Below, one piece after another: positions 14,258 through 22,053 of a stretch of 32,288 bases of DNA (the first letter of the stretch is position 1; the number at the start of each line of letters is the position of its first letter). Both the position numbers and the translations under genes were made by a program. The stretch covers positions 1 to 32,288 of the forward strand of contig JANXVG010000065.1 in the NCBI GenBank assembly GCA_025351795.1. Direction: 5' to 3'. Below the pieces are notes generated by a model. It did not search any database. It was given only the letters and a program-made list of their open reading frames with translations, and was not told the origin of the DNA. Source of the DNA: Salinibacterium sp. (GTDB lineage: Bacteria; Actinomycetota; Actinomycetes; Actinomycetales; Microbacteriaceae).

Positions 14258-14296
14258 GCGGAAAGGAGCCGCGGAAAGGAGCCGCGGACAGGAGCC
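14258..14296. repeat. Three tandem 13-bp repeats
   Basis: GCGGAAAGGAGCC twice and GCGGACAGGAGCC once, directly adjacent, next to the nested palindrome. They lie in a 368-base gap (14179-14546) that otherwise contains the SOS promoter and a GC-rich hairpin, and no gene that I recognise. The unit length equals that of the repeats at 11796-11847 but the sequence differs. Confidence 0.85.
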
Positions 14297-14467
14297 GTCG
14301 AGAGCAACCCCCCATGCGGCACGCGGGGGACACAGGACGACAAGGCGGGCTGCCACGGCAGGTGTAAGAGGGGAGCAGCGAGAAACCGGAAGGAGCAGGC
14401 ACGAGCAGCGGAAACAGGGAATAGACAACACCGACGAGCACGAGCGCACCCCAGCCCCAAAGCATGC

Positions 14468-14488
14468 GCGCCCCCGAAGCGGGGGTGC
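14468..14488. terminator. GC-rich hairpin
   Basis: CCCCCG-AAG-CGGGGG (14471-14485), extended to 9 bp by flanking GCG/TGC with one G-T pair. It lies between the HNH promoter region and the small plus-strand ORF. It lacks a U-tract, so it may be an insulator, a hairpin or a Rho-type terminator. Confidence 0.35.
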
Positions 14489-14546
14489 CGGGCATCCGCA
14501 ATCCACGGTATAAATAGCGTGTAAGTCAGCACATTAGGGGATGCGC

Positions 14547-14780
14547 ATGGGTTCACGCACGTCTGTTTCACACGAATGGTCGGCGCCGGACGCGCGCTTA
14601 CGGGTGTTGTCGGTTGCGGGATGGGCGGCCCCGCCGCCTGAGTTGCCCGCGGCAGTTACTAGCGGCCTCGGCCGTGCGGTCGCCCTCGGTTTCGGTATTT
14701 CGGCAGTCGTGCTCGTGCTGGTGGAGGGCTCCGTCGGTGCGACACTCGCCCTTTTCAGCGCGCTCGTTTTTCGCTGGTAA
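14547..14780 (+). CDS. Small hypothetical protein with hydrophobic C-terminus
   Basis: A 77-residue frame starting MGSRTSVSHEWSAPDARLRV. Support for translation is a Shine-Dalgarno AGGGG 6 nt before the ATG at 14547 and a TATAAA hexamer at 14510-14515. The ATG at 14541 abuts the ribosome site and is less likely. The C-terminal half (GRAVALGFGISAVVLVLVEG, then 'GATLALFSALVFRW') could form one or two membrane helices. I do not recognise the family. It stands beside a decayed region, so it may itself be a remnant of a larger membrane protein. Confidence 0.42.
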   Translation: MGSRTSVSHEWSAPDARLRVLSVAGWAAPPPELPAAVTSGLGRAVALGFGISAVVLVLVEGSVGATLALFSALVFRW

Positions 14781-15134
14781 GCGGATGATCACATCGGCTC
14801 GCGAAAGTCCGTGCGCCACAACGACGGCGTTTATCGGCTAGATCGGCCTCGAGCAGCTTGTGCACGTCACTTGGCACGACACGCGGTGATCAGGTGGTGA
14901 TCGAACGCGGTTCGACCCATTGGATGCAGCTCGGGCAACGCATGGCGAGCTCAACCGTCGGTGGCGATCGGTGCTCGTGGTCCAAGGCAAAATACCGCCC
15001 CAGCGAGAGTGCGGCGATGGTTGTGACGTCCACCGCTGGCGGACTTCGGCGTTAGGTAGCGGTGTTCTCTGATCTCGTTGTGTCGCTAGTTCCGGATGAC
15101 GAGGATGCGCGCGGCGCCGTCGATGACGGCGATC
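14781..15134. other. Non-coding stretch, probably decayed
   Basis: About 350 bases with stop codons in all frames that matter and no recognisable domain. Its position beside recombinase, dehydrogenase and AraC fragments suggests old, degraded coding sequence. I see no specific signal in it. Confidence 0.4.
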
Positions 15135-15226
15135 GCTGGTGCGTCGGTCAACGCGTCGACCTAGAGTGCCGCGTCTTGGTCACATGTTGACATTCGCGCA
15201 TATCCCAGAAGATGGCCCTTAGACAC
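15135..15226 (-). pseudogene. Serine recombinase (resolvase/invertase) N-terminal remnant
   Basis: Read on the minus strand from the GTG at 15226: VSKGHLLGYARMSTCDQDAA, then Leu, then a TAG (15161-15163), then 'VDALTDA'. The 'GYARVST-x-DQ' block with its catalytic Ser, and the 'ALQ-x-DAL-x-xAG' that normally follows, identify the N-terminus of a resolvase/invertase family enzyme. The stop sits exactly where CAG (Gln) is expected, a one-base nonsense change, and the frame dies soon after. The rest of the enzyme and any DNA-binding domain are missing. It is a trace of a transposon or site-specific recombination system. Confidence 0.7.
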
Positions 15227-15401
15227 TTTCACCGAAGATCCGTTGTGGCTTTCTGAATTTTGTGGCGGTATTTGTAGTGATCGAAACCGAGTTGGATTGT
15301 CCGATGGGAACTGGGCACAATTGTTCAAGACGCGTGTTGACTGGCTGAGTAGAAAGGAATCAGTTGGCGCCGGGTGTCTGGTCCGGTGCCGAGGAGGTTC
15401 C

Positions 15402-15587
15402 ATGATTGCCTGGACAGGTTTCATCGTCATCGTGGCCCGACAAGCGGGCGTGGTGACACCCCTAGTGGATGCGTGCGTTGCCCTCTACGAGCAGACGCTG
15501 TGCGTGGGACACGACGGTTCCGATGTGGTGCCCGTCGTGCACGCCTTGGAGCCGCGCACCAACCTCCACACCGGTAAAAAGGTTTAG
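15402..15587 (+). pseudogene. C-terminal remnant of a 3-hydroxyisobutyrate-dehydrogenase-like NAD(P) oxidoreductase
   Basis: The frame reads 'ARQAGVVTPLVDACVALYEQ' followed by 'TLCVGHDGSDVVPVVHALEP', which resembles the helical C-terminal domain (NAD-binding domain 11) of beta-hydroxyacid dehydrogenases: '...AGVDTPLV..ALALYE..V..GHGD.D...VV..L'. The Rossmann domain with GxGxxG and the catalytic Lys region are absent; upstream sequence in this frame is not similar. No ribosome site of note is present except a GGAGG before the ATG at 15402. It is probably a fragment of a gene deleted during rearrangement. Confidence 0.55.
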
Positions 15588-15601
15588 GCGAGAGCTTTCT
15601 T

Positions 15602-15862
15602 TCATTGCCCGGGTGTGAGCCCATGTGTGCGCTTGAACATGCGCGTGAGGTGGCTTTGATCCGCGAACCCTTCCGCGAGAGCGACCTCGGCGAGCGGGAG
15701 GCCAGCTTTCATCATTGCGCGTGCCCGATCCAGGTGTCGCATGGTGCGAAACCCGTAGGAGCTGGTTCCGAACGCGGCCCGGAACTGGCGGGCGATCGAC
15801 CACCGATCCACCGTCAGCCGGAGGAAGTCCAATGAGGCAACGTAGCGGTCTGCGTGGAGATT
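15602..15862 (-). pseudogene. AraC family regulator, C-terminal HTH remnant
   Basis: On the minus strand the frame 'NLHADRYVASLDFLRLTVDR', then 'WSIARQFRAAFGTSSYGF', then 'LAEVALAEGFADQSHLTRMF', then 'KRTHGLTPGQ' covers the double HTH of an AraC/XylS regulator. The cupin-like N-terminal half is gone and a stop codon precedes the remnant at about 15863, exactly where the promoter of the beta-glucoside operon begins. That suggests the AraC gene was cut when this operon arrived, or replaced by the ROK system. The HTH itself looks intact, but no start codon with a ribosome site is visible. Confidence 0.75.
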
Positions 15863-15867
15863 TTCTT

Positions 15868-15932
15868 ATAAGTCAACGCGCGGTCTTGACATGCTTAAGA
15901 CAGGACTTATACTAAACATTGAAATAAGTCCT
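15868..15932 (+). promoter_or_regulatory. Strong promoter with three ATAAGTC elements: probable ROK operator of the beta-glucoside operon
   Basis: TTGACA (15886-15891) and TATACT (15908-15913) with a 16-bp spacer make a strong promoter. A perfect inverted repeat AGGACTTAT-N13-ATAAGTCCT (15902-15910 and 15924-15932) overlaps the -10 and start region, and a third ATAAGTC half-site lies at 15868-15874, upstream of the -35. The arrangement suits a repressor binding the inverted repeat and perhaps looping to the upstream half-site. The ROK protein at the end of the operon is the natural candidate; this is inferred. Confidence 0.65.
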
Positions 15933-15956
15933 CCCGCCTTTCACAGAGACCGATCA

Positions 15957-17363
15957 ATGACGACCGAATCCCGTATCGCCCGACAGCTCGACGCAACCGC
16001 GAGTCTGTCCGCCTCGTTCCCGCGGGACTTCCGTTGGGGACTGGCGACAGCCGCGTACCAGATCGAGGGCGCCGCTGACGAGGGTGGTCGCGGGCCGAGC
16101 ATCTGGGACACGTTCGCCTACACGCCCGGCCTCAGTCATCACGGCGACACCGGCGACATCGCCTGCGACCACTACCACCGTTGGGAAAGCGACTTCGACC
16201 TCCTCGCCGGCCTCGGCATTACGGACTACCGACTATCCGTGTCATGGTCGCGCCTGCAGCCCGCCGGCCACGGACCCCTCAATCCGGAGGCGGTTGCCTT
16301 CTACTCGGCCCAACTCAGTGGACTTGCAGAGCGGGGTATCCGACCGCTCGTGACCCTGTATCACTGGGACCTACCGCAGCCGCTCGAGGATGCCGGGGGC
16401 TGGCCAGCGCGAGATACCTCGTACCGGTTCGCCGAGTTCACTCGGCTCGTTTTCAAGCAGCTCGGCCACTTGGCGACCGACTGGATCACGCTCAACGAGC
16501 CATGGTGCAGCGCCTTCCTCGGCTACGGCAACGCCGCCCACGCGCCCGGTCTCGCCGACTACGGCAGCGCCGTCGCGGCCGCCCATCACCTCAATCTCGC
16601 GCACGGACTTGCCCTGCGCGAGATCCGCGACATGAGCACGACCGCTCGGGTCGGCATCACCAACATCGTGACGGACATCGCCCCAGCGTCCGACTCAGCC
16701 GATGACGCGGCCGCGGCCCTGCGCCTCGACGCGGCCAGCAACCGCATCTTCCTCGACCCGGTGTACCTCGGCGCGTATTCGGCGGAGGTCCACGCGACGC
16801 TGGACAGGTTCGGTCTGGCTTCGGTCGTGCAGCCCGGCGACCTTGAGATCATCGCCGCGCCGACCGACTTCGCAGGCATCAACCACTATCAGCGTGTGAT
16901 CGCCTGGGCCGACGCGCGCGCGTTGCCACTGGGCCTGCGCGAGCGCGCAGCGGAGCCCGCGACTACCTCCTTCGGCTGGTCGGTTATCCCGGAGTCGCTC
17001 ACTGCGGTGCTTCAGCGCGTCTCCGCCGAGTTTACGAGCCTGCCGCTCTACGTGACCGAGAACGGCGCGAGCTACGACGACTACGTGGACCCTAACGGCG
17101 ATGTTATGGATATCGAGAGGGTCGACTACCTTCGCGGTTACCTCGGTGCTGCTGCTGCTGCGATCGGACTGGGCGTGGACCTTCGGGGGTACTACGCCTG
17201 GTCTTTCCTCGACAACTTCGAGTGGGCGCATGGCTATAGCAAACGCTTCGGACTCGTCTACGTCGACTACCGCACCCAGGAGCGGATACCGAAATTGAGC
17301 GCCCACTGGTACCGGCGACTCATCACCGAACATCAGGCCGCCGCGGCTGTCGCAACGGACTGA
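15957..17363 (+). CDS. Glycoside hydrolase family 1 beta-glucosidase
   Basis: A 468-residue GH1 enzyme of normal length without a signal peptide, so it is cytoplasmic. The family signature is near the N-terminus (FRWGLATAAYQIEGAADEGG). The acid/base is Glu181 in 'TLNEPW' and the nucleophile Glu368 in 'LYVTENGAS'. 'SWSRLQP' and 'FLDNFEWAHGYSKRFGLVYV' line the active site and the aglycone region. It should hydrolyse beta-glucosides or short beta-gluco-oligosaccharides brought in by the transporter encoded next. It is first in the operon, 25 bases after the operator. The ATG at 15957 is chosen because upstream in-frame residues overlap the promoter. The ribosome site (CAGAGA) is weak. Exact linkage preference cannot be read from the sequence. 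Confidence 0.93.
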   Translation: MTTESRIARQLDATASLSASFPRDFRWGLATAAYQIEGAADEGGRGPSIWDTFAYTPGLSHHGDTGDIACDHYHRWESDFDLLAGLGITDYRLSVSWSRLQPAGHGPLNPEAVAFYSAQLSGLAERGIRPLVTLYHWDLPQPLEDAGGWPARDTSYRFAEFTRLVFKQLGHLATDWITLNEPWCSAFLGYGNAAHAPGLADYGSAVAAAHHLNLAHGLALREIRDMSTTARVGITNIVTDIAPASDSADDAAAALRLDAASNRIFLDPVYLGAYSAEVHATLDRFGLASVVQPGDLEIIAAPTDFAGINHYQRVIAWADARALPLGLRERAAEPATTSFGWSVIPESLTAVLQRVSAEFTSLPLYVTENGASYDDYVDPNGDVMDIERVDYLRGYLGAAAAAIGLGVDLRGYYAWSFLDNFEWAHGYSKRFGLVYVDYRTQERIPKLSAHWYRRLITEHQAAAAVATD

Positions 17364-17439
17364 CCCCGATGGTGCGAGGCTGGATGCCTCGCCCCACTGC
17401 ATCACTGCACTGCACAGGAAAACGAGAAAAGGAAACTCA

Positions 17440-18672
17440 ATGAAGAGAACAGCACGGACCGCGGTTGCGGTCGTAGCGATTGCGGGTCTCGCGCTTAGCC
17501 TTGCGGCCTGCTCGACCCCCGCGGCGCAAGAGCCGAGCGGCCCGCTCACCGTGTGGGTCATGGGCGATTCGGGGGCGAACTTCGAGAAGCTCGTCGCAGG
17601 CAGCGGGATCAAGGTGGATGTCGTGGCGATCCCCTGGGACTCCATCGACGCAAAGCTGACCACCGCGGTCGCGTCAGGCAAGGGCCCGGACATCGTGCAG
17701 ATCGGCCTGTCGAAGCTGCGCACCTTCGCCGACGCGGGAGCCCTGCTGCCACTCGACGACCTACTGGTGGACCACCCCGGTCTCGCGACGTCGAACTTCC
17801 CCGCGGGTATCGCCGGCACGGCGACCTCTGTCGGCGGCAAGATCGTGAGCGTGCCGTGGACGAGCGACACCCGCGTGCTTTTCACGCGCACCGATATCCT
17901 GGCGGCCAATGGCATCAAATCGCCGCCCGCTACCTGGAAGGATCTTCGCGCAGACGCGAAGATCCTCGCCGGCCGTGGCAAGGGCCAGTACGGTTACTAC
18001 ATCCCGCAGTGGGATGCACCCCTGCCGATCGAGATGACCTGGAGTAACGGCGGCGAGGTCATCGACTCGAAGGGAAACGTCAACTTCGACAGCAAAGCCT
18101 TCCAGAGCGCCGTCGACACCTACACCGGCCTGTACGCCGATGGCAGTGTTCCGACGAACAGCGATTTCGACCAGCAGCAGGGCTTCGTTTCCGGCGTAGC
18201 ACCAATGCTCGTGAGCGGTCCCTACCTCGGCAAGGGCGTGACTACTGCTGCGCCAGAGCTCGCCGGCAAATGGCAGGCCAGCCCGCTACCTTCCGGTGAC
18301 GGTGGTTCGGTCTCGCTGTTCGCGGGATCCAACCTCGGCATCTGGTTCAATACAGACAAGAAGCAGCAGTCGCTGAAGCTGCTGGAGTACGTTGACCAGC
18401 CCAAGCAGCAGCTCGCTTGGTACACAATGACCGGCGAACTGCCGACAGCCAGTGCTGCCCTCGCGGACTCGACGCTCAACAGCGACCCGAACGTGAAGGT
18501 GTACACCGACCAGCTCAAGACCGCGAAGGTCTTGCCGCTCGTCTCCAACTGGGACGGCGCCGTCGGCACCGCTCTCCTGAACGCGCTCAACTCGATCGTG
18601 CTCACCGGCGCCGACCGCAAGACTGCACTGGAGGGCTTCTTCACGGCGACGAAGACGCTGACGGTCAAATAG
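17440..18672 (+). CDS. ABC sugar transporter, substrate-binding lipoprotein (CUT1 type)
   Basis: A 410-residue extracytoplasmic binding protein. A basic N-terminus and hydrophobic helix end in the lipobox 'LSLAAC', with Cys24 as the lipidated residue. The mature part is a family 1 solute-binding fold, with sugar-binding-protein landmarks such as 'VASGKGPDIVQIGLSKLRTF', 'VPWTSDTRVLFTRTDIL' and 'LFAGSNLGIWFNTDK'. The ATG follows AAGGAAA by 7 nt. It delivers the sugar, probably a beta-gluco-oligosaccharide given the GH1 and GH5 partners, to the two permeases encoded downstream. A spacer of 76 bases with 'CACTGCA'-like direct repeats separates it from the GH1 gene, which could process or stabilise the abundant binding-protein message. 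Confidence 0.93.
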   Translation: MKRTARTAVAVVAIAGLALSLAACSTPAAQEPSGPLTVWVMGDSGANFEKLVAGSGIKVDVVAIPWDSIDAKLTTAVASGKGPDIVQIGLSKLRTFADAGALLPLDDLLVDHPGLATSNFPAGIAGTATSVGGKIVSVPWTSDTRVLFTRTDILAANGIKSPPATWKDLRADAKILAGRGKGQYGYYIPQWDAPLPIEMTWSNGGEVIDSKGNVNFDSKAFQSAVDTYTGLYADGSVPTNSDFDQQQGFVSGVAPMLVSGPYLGKGVTTAAPELAGKWQASPLPSGDGGSVSLFAGSNLGIWFNTDKKQQSLKLLEYVDQPKQQLAWYTMTGELPTASAALADSTLNSDPNVKVYTDQLKTAKVLPLVSNWDGAVGTALLNALNSIVLTGADRKTALEGFFTATKTLTVK

Positions 18673-18749
18673 CTCCACTCTGGGAGCCGCCGGCGGCGGC
18701 GGCTCCCTCCATCTCTTCACGCCATCTCAATGCACAGGAAGGATCACCG

Positions 18750-19628
18750 GTGCGCAATCGCCTGACCCCCTACCTGTTCGTCTCCCCGGCCCTGCTCCTG
18801 CTCGTCGCCTTCGGGATCTTCCCGATACTCGTTGCGGCCGTGATCAGCACGACGAACATGAACATCTCGGCGTTCGCGAGCTGGAACAACGTCAAGTTCA
18901 TCGGTATCGACAACTACACGAAGCTTTTCGCGGATACCACGTTCTGGCAGGCGCTCGGCAACACGGGAACCTTTGCCCTGTTCGGCGTGCCCGCTATCGT
19001 GCTGCTCTCCCTCGGCGTCGCGTTGCTGCTCAACCGCAGCCAGAGCCGCTTCTTCACGTCGCTGCGCGCCTTCTACTTCATCCCGGCGATCACCGCGATC
19101 GTTGCGATCTCGCTGGTGTGGGGTTACCTCTATAACACCCAGTTCGGCCTGCTGAACTACCTGCTCTCCCTGGTCGGAATCGACCAAGTGCAGTGGCTGT
19201 CCGACCCGTTGCTCGCGAAATTCTCGGTCGCCCTCGTCGCCGTCTGGCGCGGCACCGGCCTCAACATCATCATCTTCCTCGCCGCATTGCAGGGCGTGCC
19301 CAAGGAGTACCTCGAGGCGGCATCCCTCGATGGTGCCGGCGAGTGGAAGAAGACATTCACGATCATCATTCCGCTGCTGAGGTTTGCGATCTTCTTCGTC
19401 GTCGTGACCACGACGATCTCGTGGCTGCAGTTCTTCGACGAACCCTTCGTGCTCACCGACGGTGGTCCGCTGGGGGCGACGACGTCGGCGTCGATATTCC
19501 TCTACAAGCAGGGCTTCCGGCTCAACCAGTTCGGCTATGCGAGCGCGGGCTCAATCGTGCTGTTCGCCATCATCGCGGTCATCACCCTCATCCAATTGCG
19601 ACTGAGGAGAGCCGACGATGAGTACTAG
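18750..19628 (+). CDS. ABC sugar transporter permease 1 (MalF-type)
   Basis: A 292-residue membrane protein with six predicted helices, beginning 'RNRLTPYLFVSPALLLLVAF'. The cytoplasmic EAA loop, which docks the ATPase, is visible as 'EYLEAASLDGAGEWKKTFTI'. The GTG at 18750 is selected because AGGAAGGA lies 6 nt upstream and the N-terminus fits the family; upstream sequence in the same frame belongs to the end of the binding-protein gene read in another frame. Its last 11 bases overlap the start of permease 2, so translation is coupled and the two subunits are made together. Confidence 0.92.
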   Translation: MRNRLTPYLFVSPALLLLVAFGIFPILVAAVISTTNMNISAFASWNNVKFIGIDNYTKLFADTTFWQALGNTGTFALFGVPAIVLLSLGVALLLNRSQSRFFTSLRAFYFIPAITAIVAISLVWGYLYNTQFGLLNYLLSLVGIDQVQWLSDPLLAKFSVALVAVWRGTGLNIIIFLAALQGVPKEYLEAASLDGAGEWKKTFTIIIPLLRFAIFFVVVTTTISWLQFFDEPFVLTDGGPLGATTSASIFLYKQGFRLNQFGYASAGSIVLFAIIAVITLIQLRLRRADDEY

Positions 19629-20472
19629 CAGCGGGAGCCGCGACCGCTCGGTTGTGCAGAAGCAGCGCGCCCTCGTGGTGTCCATCGGCGTGGTGCTGGG
19701 GGTCGGCGCGCTCATCACCGCTTTCCCGTTCATCTGGATGCTCGCGACATCTTTCAAGCCGCAGCAGGAATCGGTGGACTTCCCGCCGATGATCCTGCCG
19801 CAACAGCCCACGCTCCAGTGGTACCTGCACCTGTTCACGGACCTCGATTTCGGCCGCTATCTCGTCAACACCGTCATCGTTGTGCTTATCGGATTCGTCG
19901 GGCTGTTCCTGATGGCGATGGCCGGTTACGCTTTCGCCAAGTTCGATTTCCGCGGGCGGCGCTGGATGTTCTTCCTCGTGCTCGCCACCATGATGATTCC
20001 GATTCAGGTGACGATGATCCCGACCTACCTGATCCTTAACGGGATGAAGCTCACCAACACCCTGGTCGGGATCGCGCTGCCCACCCTCGTGAGCGGGTTC
20101 AGTATCTTTCTGTTCCGACAGTTCATGTCGACCATCCCGACGGAGATGCTCGAAGCCGCGCGACTCGACGGCGCTGGTGAGTTCCGAACGTTCTGGCAGA
20201 TTGTGCTCCCCATGTCGGGTCCGATCCTCGCGGTTCAGGTCGTCCTGACCTTCATCTCCGGCTGGAACAGCTTCCTCTGGCCGCTGATCATCGCGAGCGA
20301 CCAGAAGCTCTATACGCTCTCCGTCGGTCTCGCGCTACTCAACAAGCAGCTTGCCGTTAACCCTGGCCTGCAGATGGCCGCGGCCTCGGTGATGGTCGTG
20401 CCGATCCTCGTCGTTTTCATCGTTTTCCAGCGATACGTCATCCAGGGCTTCGCGCTTTCCGGACTCAAGTGA
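19618..20472 (+). CDS. ABC sugar transporter permease 2 (MalG-type)
   Basis: A 284-residue protein with six helices. After a Ser-rich cytoplasmic N-terminus comes 'GALITAFPFIWMLATSFKPQ', the usual first helix and loop of MalG-like permeases, and 'EMLEAARLDGAGEFRTFWQI' is the EAA loop. It ends 'RYVIQGFALSGLK', the common terminus of this family. With permease 1 it forms the channel. No ATP-binding subunit is encoded in this operon; actinobacterial CUT1 systems commonly share one MsiK-type ATPase encoded elsewhere. The next gene begins inside its stop codon (GTGA overlap). Confidence 0.93.
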   Translation: MSTSSGSRDRSVVQKQRALVVSIGVVLGVGALITAFPFIWMLATSFKPQQESVDFPPMILPQQPTLQWYLHLFTDLDFGRYLVNTVIVVLIGFVGLFLMAMAGYAFAKFDFRGRRWMFFLVLATMMIPIQVTMIPTYLILNGMKLTNTLVGIALPTLVSGFSIFLFRQFMSTIPTEMLEAARLDGAGEFRTFWQIVLPMSGPILAVQVVLTFISGWNSFLWPLIIASDQKLYTLSVGLALLNKQLAVNPGLQMAAASVMVVPILVVFIVFQRYVIQGFALSGLK

Positions 20473-22043
20473 GAGAACCCATTCCCGTGACAGAGACTTC
20501 TCTCGTCGAGAGCGGCTTCGAGCGCCGCCCCGCGTCCTTCGACGGCTTCGTGCACGCCGAGGGTTCCCGGCTCGTTGACGGCTCTGGCCGAATCCTCTTG
20601 CTGCGCGGTGTCGGCCTCGGCAACTGGATGCTGCCCGAGGGTTACATGTGGCGGTTCGGGCCGGGGGCGGAGTCCCCGCGCGAGATCGAGTGGCTCACCG
20701 AGCGGCTGCTGGGCGGTTCGGGGGCCGATCGGTTCTGGGACGGCTTCCGGGCTAATTTCATCGCAGAAGCGGACATCGAGCGGATCGCGGCATCCGGCTT
20801 CGATCACGTGCGGCTCCCGATCAACTCGCGGATGATCCAGGACGAGCACGGCGAGCCGATCGAAGCGGGCTACGCGATGATCGACGATCTCATCCGCTGG
20901 TGCCGCGCGCATAGCCTCTGGGTGCTGCTCGACCTGCACGGCGCTCCCGGCGGGCAGACCGGCACGAACATCGACGACTCCCCGCAGAATTTGCCTGAGC
21001 TCTTCATGGAGCAGCGCTACCGCGACCTCACCCTGCGGCTGTGGCGGGATGTCGCGACGCGCTACGCGGGCGAGACCGTCGTGCTCGGCTATGACCTGCT
21101 CAACGAGCCCCTGCCGAACGAATGGCAGTACATCTATGCGGATGACCTCGCTGAGCTCTACCGCGACCTCACCCGCGAAATCCGCGCCATCGATCCCGAC
21201 CACCTGATCGTCTACGAGGGCGCCCACTGGGCGACGAACTGGGACATCTTCACGGCGGTCTGGGACAAAAACTCGATGTTGCAGTTCCATAAGTATTGGT
21301 CGTCGCCCGATACGCACAGCATCGCGACGTTCCTCGAGGCGAGAGATCGCCTTGGGCTTCCCATTTACATGGGCGAGGGTGGTGAGAATACGCTCGAGTG
21401 GATCTACGCGGCCTTTCGTCTTTACGAGGCCCACGACATCGGTTGGAATTTCTGGCCATGGAAGAAGATCGATACTCGCACCTCGCCCGCCTCGATCGTG
21501 CCGCCCGCGGGGTGGGGTCTCGTCGTGGCGAGCATTGACGATCCCGCGGCGATCACAGCCGTGGCCGCAGTCGGTGTCTTCGACGAGCTCTTGGAGGCGA
21601 TGAAGATCGAGAACTGCACCTGGCAACCCCAGGTGGTCGCGGCAATGCTCGCGCAACATCCCGCCGTCATTCCCGCCTGGGGGTTCGGCTACCGCGGAGC
21701 AGGGGAGTCGTACTCGGTTGCAGGCGCCAAGGGCATCGCGGAGATTCGCTCCGACGAGGCGGTCGGGCTTGCCTGGGCGAGGGCCGGCGACAACCCGCCG
21801 AACCCGTTCGAGCAGTCCGACGGCCGCGCCTACACTCCCGGCGAGGAACTGGTCGTGACACTAGCGGCGGGCGACTGGCTCGAGTTTGAGGCGTCCGGGG
21901 TTGGCGTGGTGCGAGTGCTCGACGGTGCGGGCGCAGATGCCCCGGTCGCGGTGGTCGCCTCGGAGCGCGGCATCCGCGTGATCGCCGAGTCGGCAACGAG
22001 TGTCTCTCGAATTATCCCGTCTGCCGGGGGCCAGACTTGGTAG
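20469..22043 (+). CDS. Glycoside hydrolase family 5 enzyme, intracellular
   Basis: A 524-residue GH5 (clan A) enzyme. The (beta/alpha)8 barrel includes 'LLRGVGLGNWMLPEGYMW', 'FDHVRLPINSRM', 'WVLLDLHGAPGGQTG', acid/base Glu213 in 'YDLLNEPL' and nucleophile Glu303 in 'IYMGEGGEN'. Residues beyond about 420 form a separate C-terminal domain, probably a beta-sandwich. No signal peptide is present, so it acts on imported oligosaccharides rather than polymers outside the cell. Relatives include exo-beta-1,3-glucanases and beta-glucosylceramidase-like enzymes; with the GH1 partner this suggests stepwise breakdown of beta-linked gluco-oligosaccharides, which is inference. The GTG start overlaps the permease stop by 4 bases. 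A second GTG at 20487 is an alternative start. Confidence 0.87.
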   Translation: MREPIPVTETSLVESGFERRPASFDGFVHAEGSRLVDGSGRILLLRGVGLGNWMLPEGYMWRFGPGAESPREIEWLTERLLGGSGADRFWDGFRANFIAEADIERIAASGFDHVRLPINSRMIQDEHGEPIEAGYAMIDDLIRWCRAHSLWVLLDLHGAPGGQTGTNIDDSPQNLPELFMEQRYRDLTLRLWRDVATRYAGETVVLGYDLLNEPLPNEWQYIYADDLAELYRDLTREIRAIDPDHLIVYEGAHWATNWDIFTAVWDKNSMLQFHKYWSSPDTHSIATFLEARDRLGLPIYMGEGGENTLEWIYAAFRLYEAHDIGWNFWPWKKIDTRTSPASIVPPAGWGLVVASIDDPAAITAVAAVGVFDELLEAMKIENCTWQPQVVAAMLAQHPAVIPAWGFGYRGAGESYSVAGAKGIAEIRSDEAVGLAWARAGDNPPNPFEQSDGRAYTPGEELVVTLAAGDWLEFEASGVGVVRVLDGAGADAPVAVVASERGIRVIAESATSVSRIIPSAGGQTW

Positions 22044-22053
22044 GTTCAGCACG

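Noticed and set aside
11796-14296. CRISPR array
   Set aside because: The 13-bp arrays are direct, without spacers, far shorter than CRISPR repeats, and no cas gene is present.
14179-14571. N-terminal extension of the HNH protein by 131 residues
   Set aside because: The extension runs through the SOS box, the nested palindrome and the tandem repeats and has Cys/Arg/Pro-rich, non-family sequence; the ATG at 14178 has its own promoter.
16695-17981. 428-codon minus-strand open frame opposite GH1 and the binding protein
   Set aside because: It spans two real genes on the other strand, has no recognisable domain and no ribosome binding site.
20310-21659. 449-codon minus-strand open frame opposite the GH5 gene
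   Set aside because: It is fully antisense to a GH5 with intact catalytic residues, has no domain and is a high-GC shadow.
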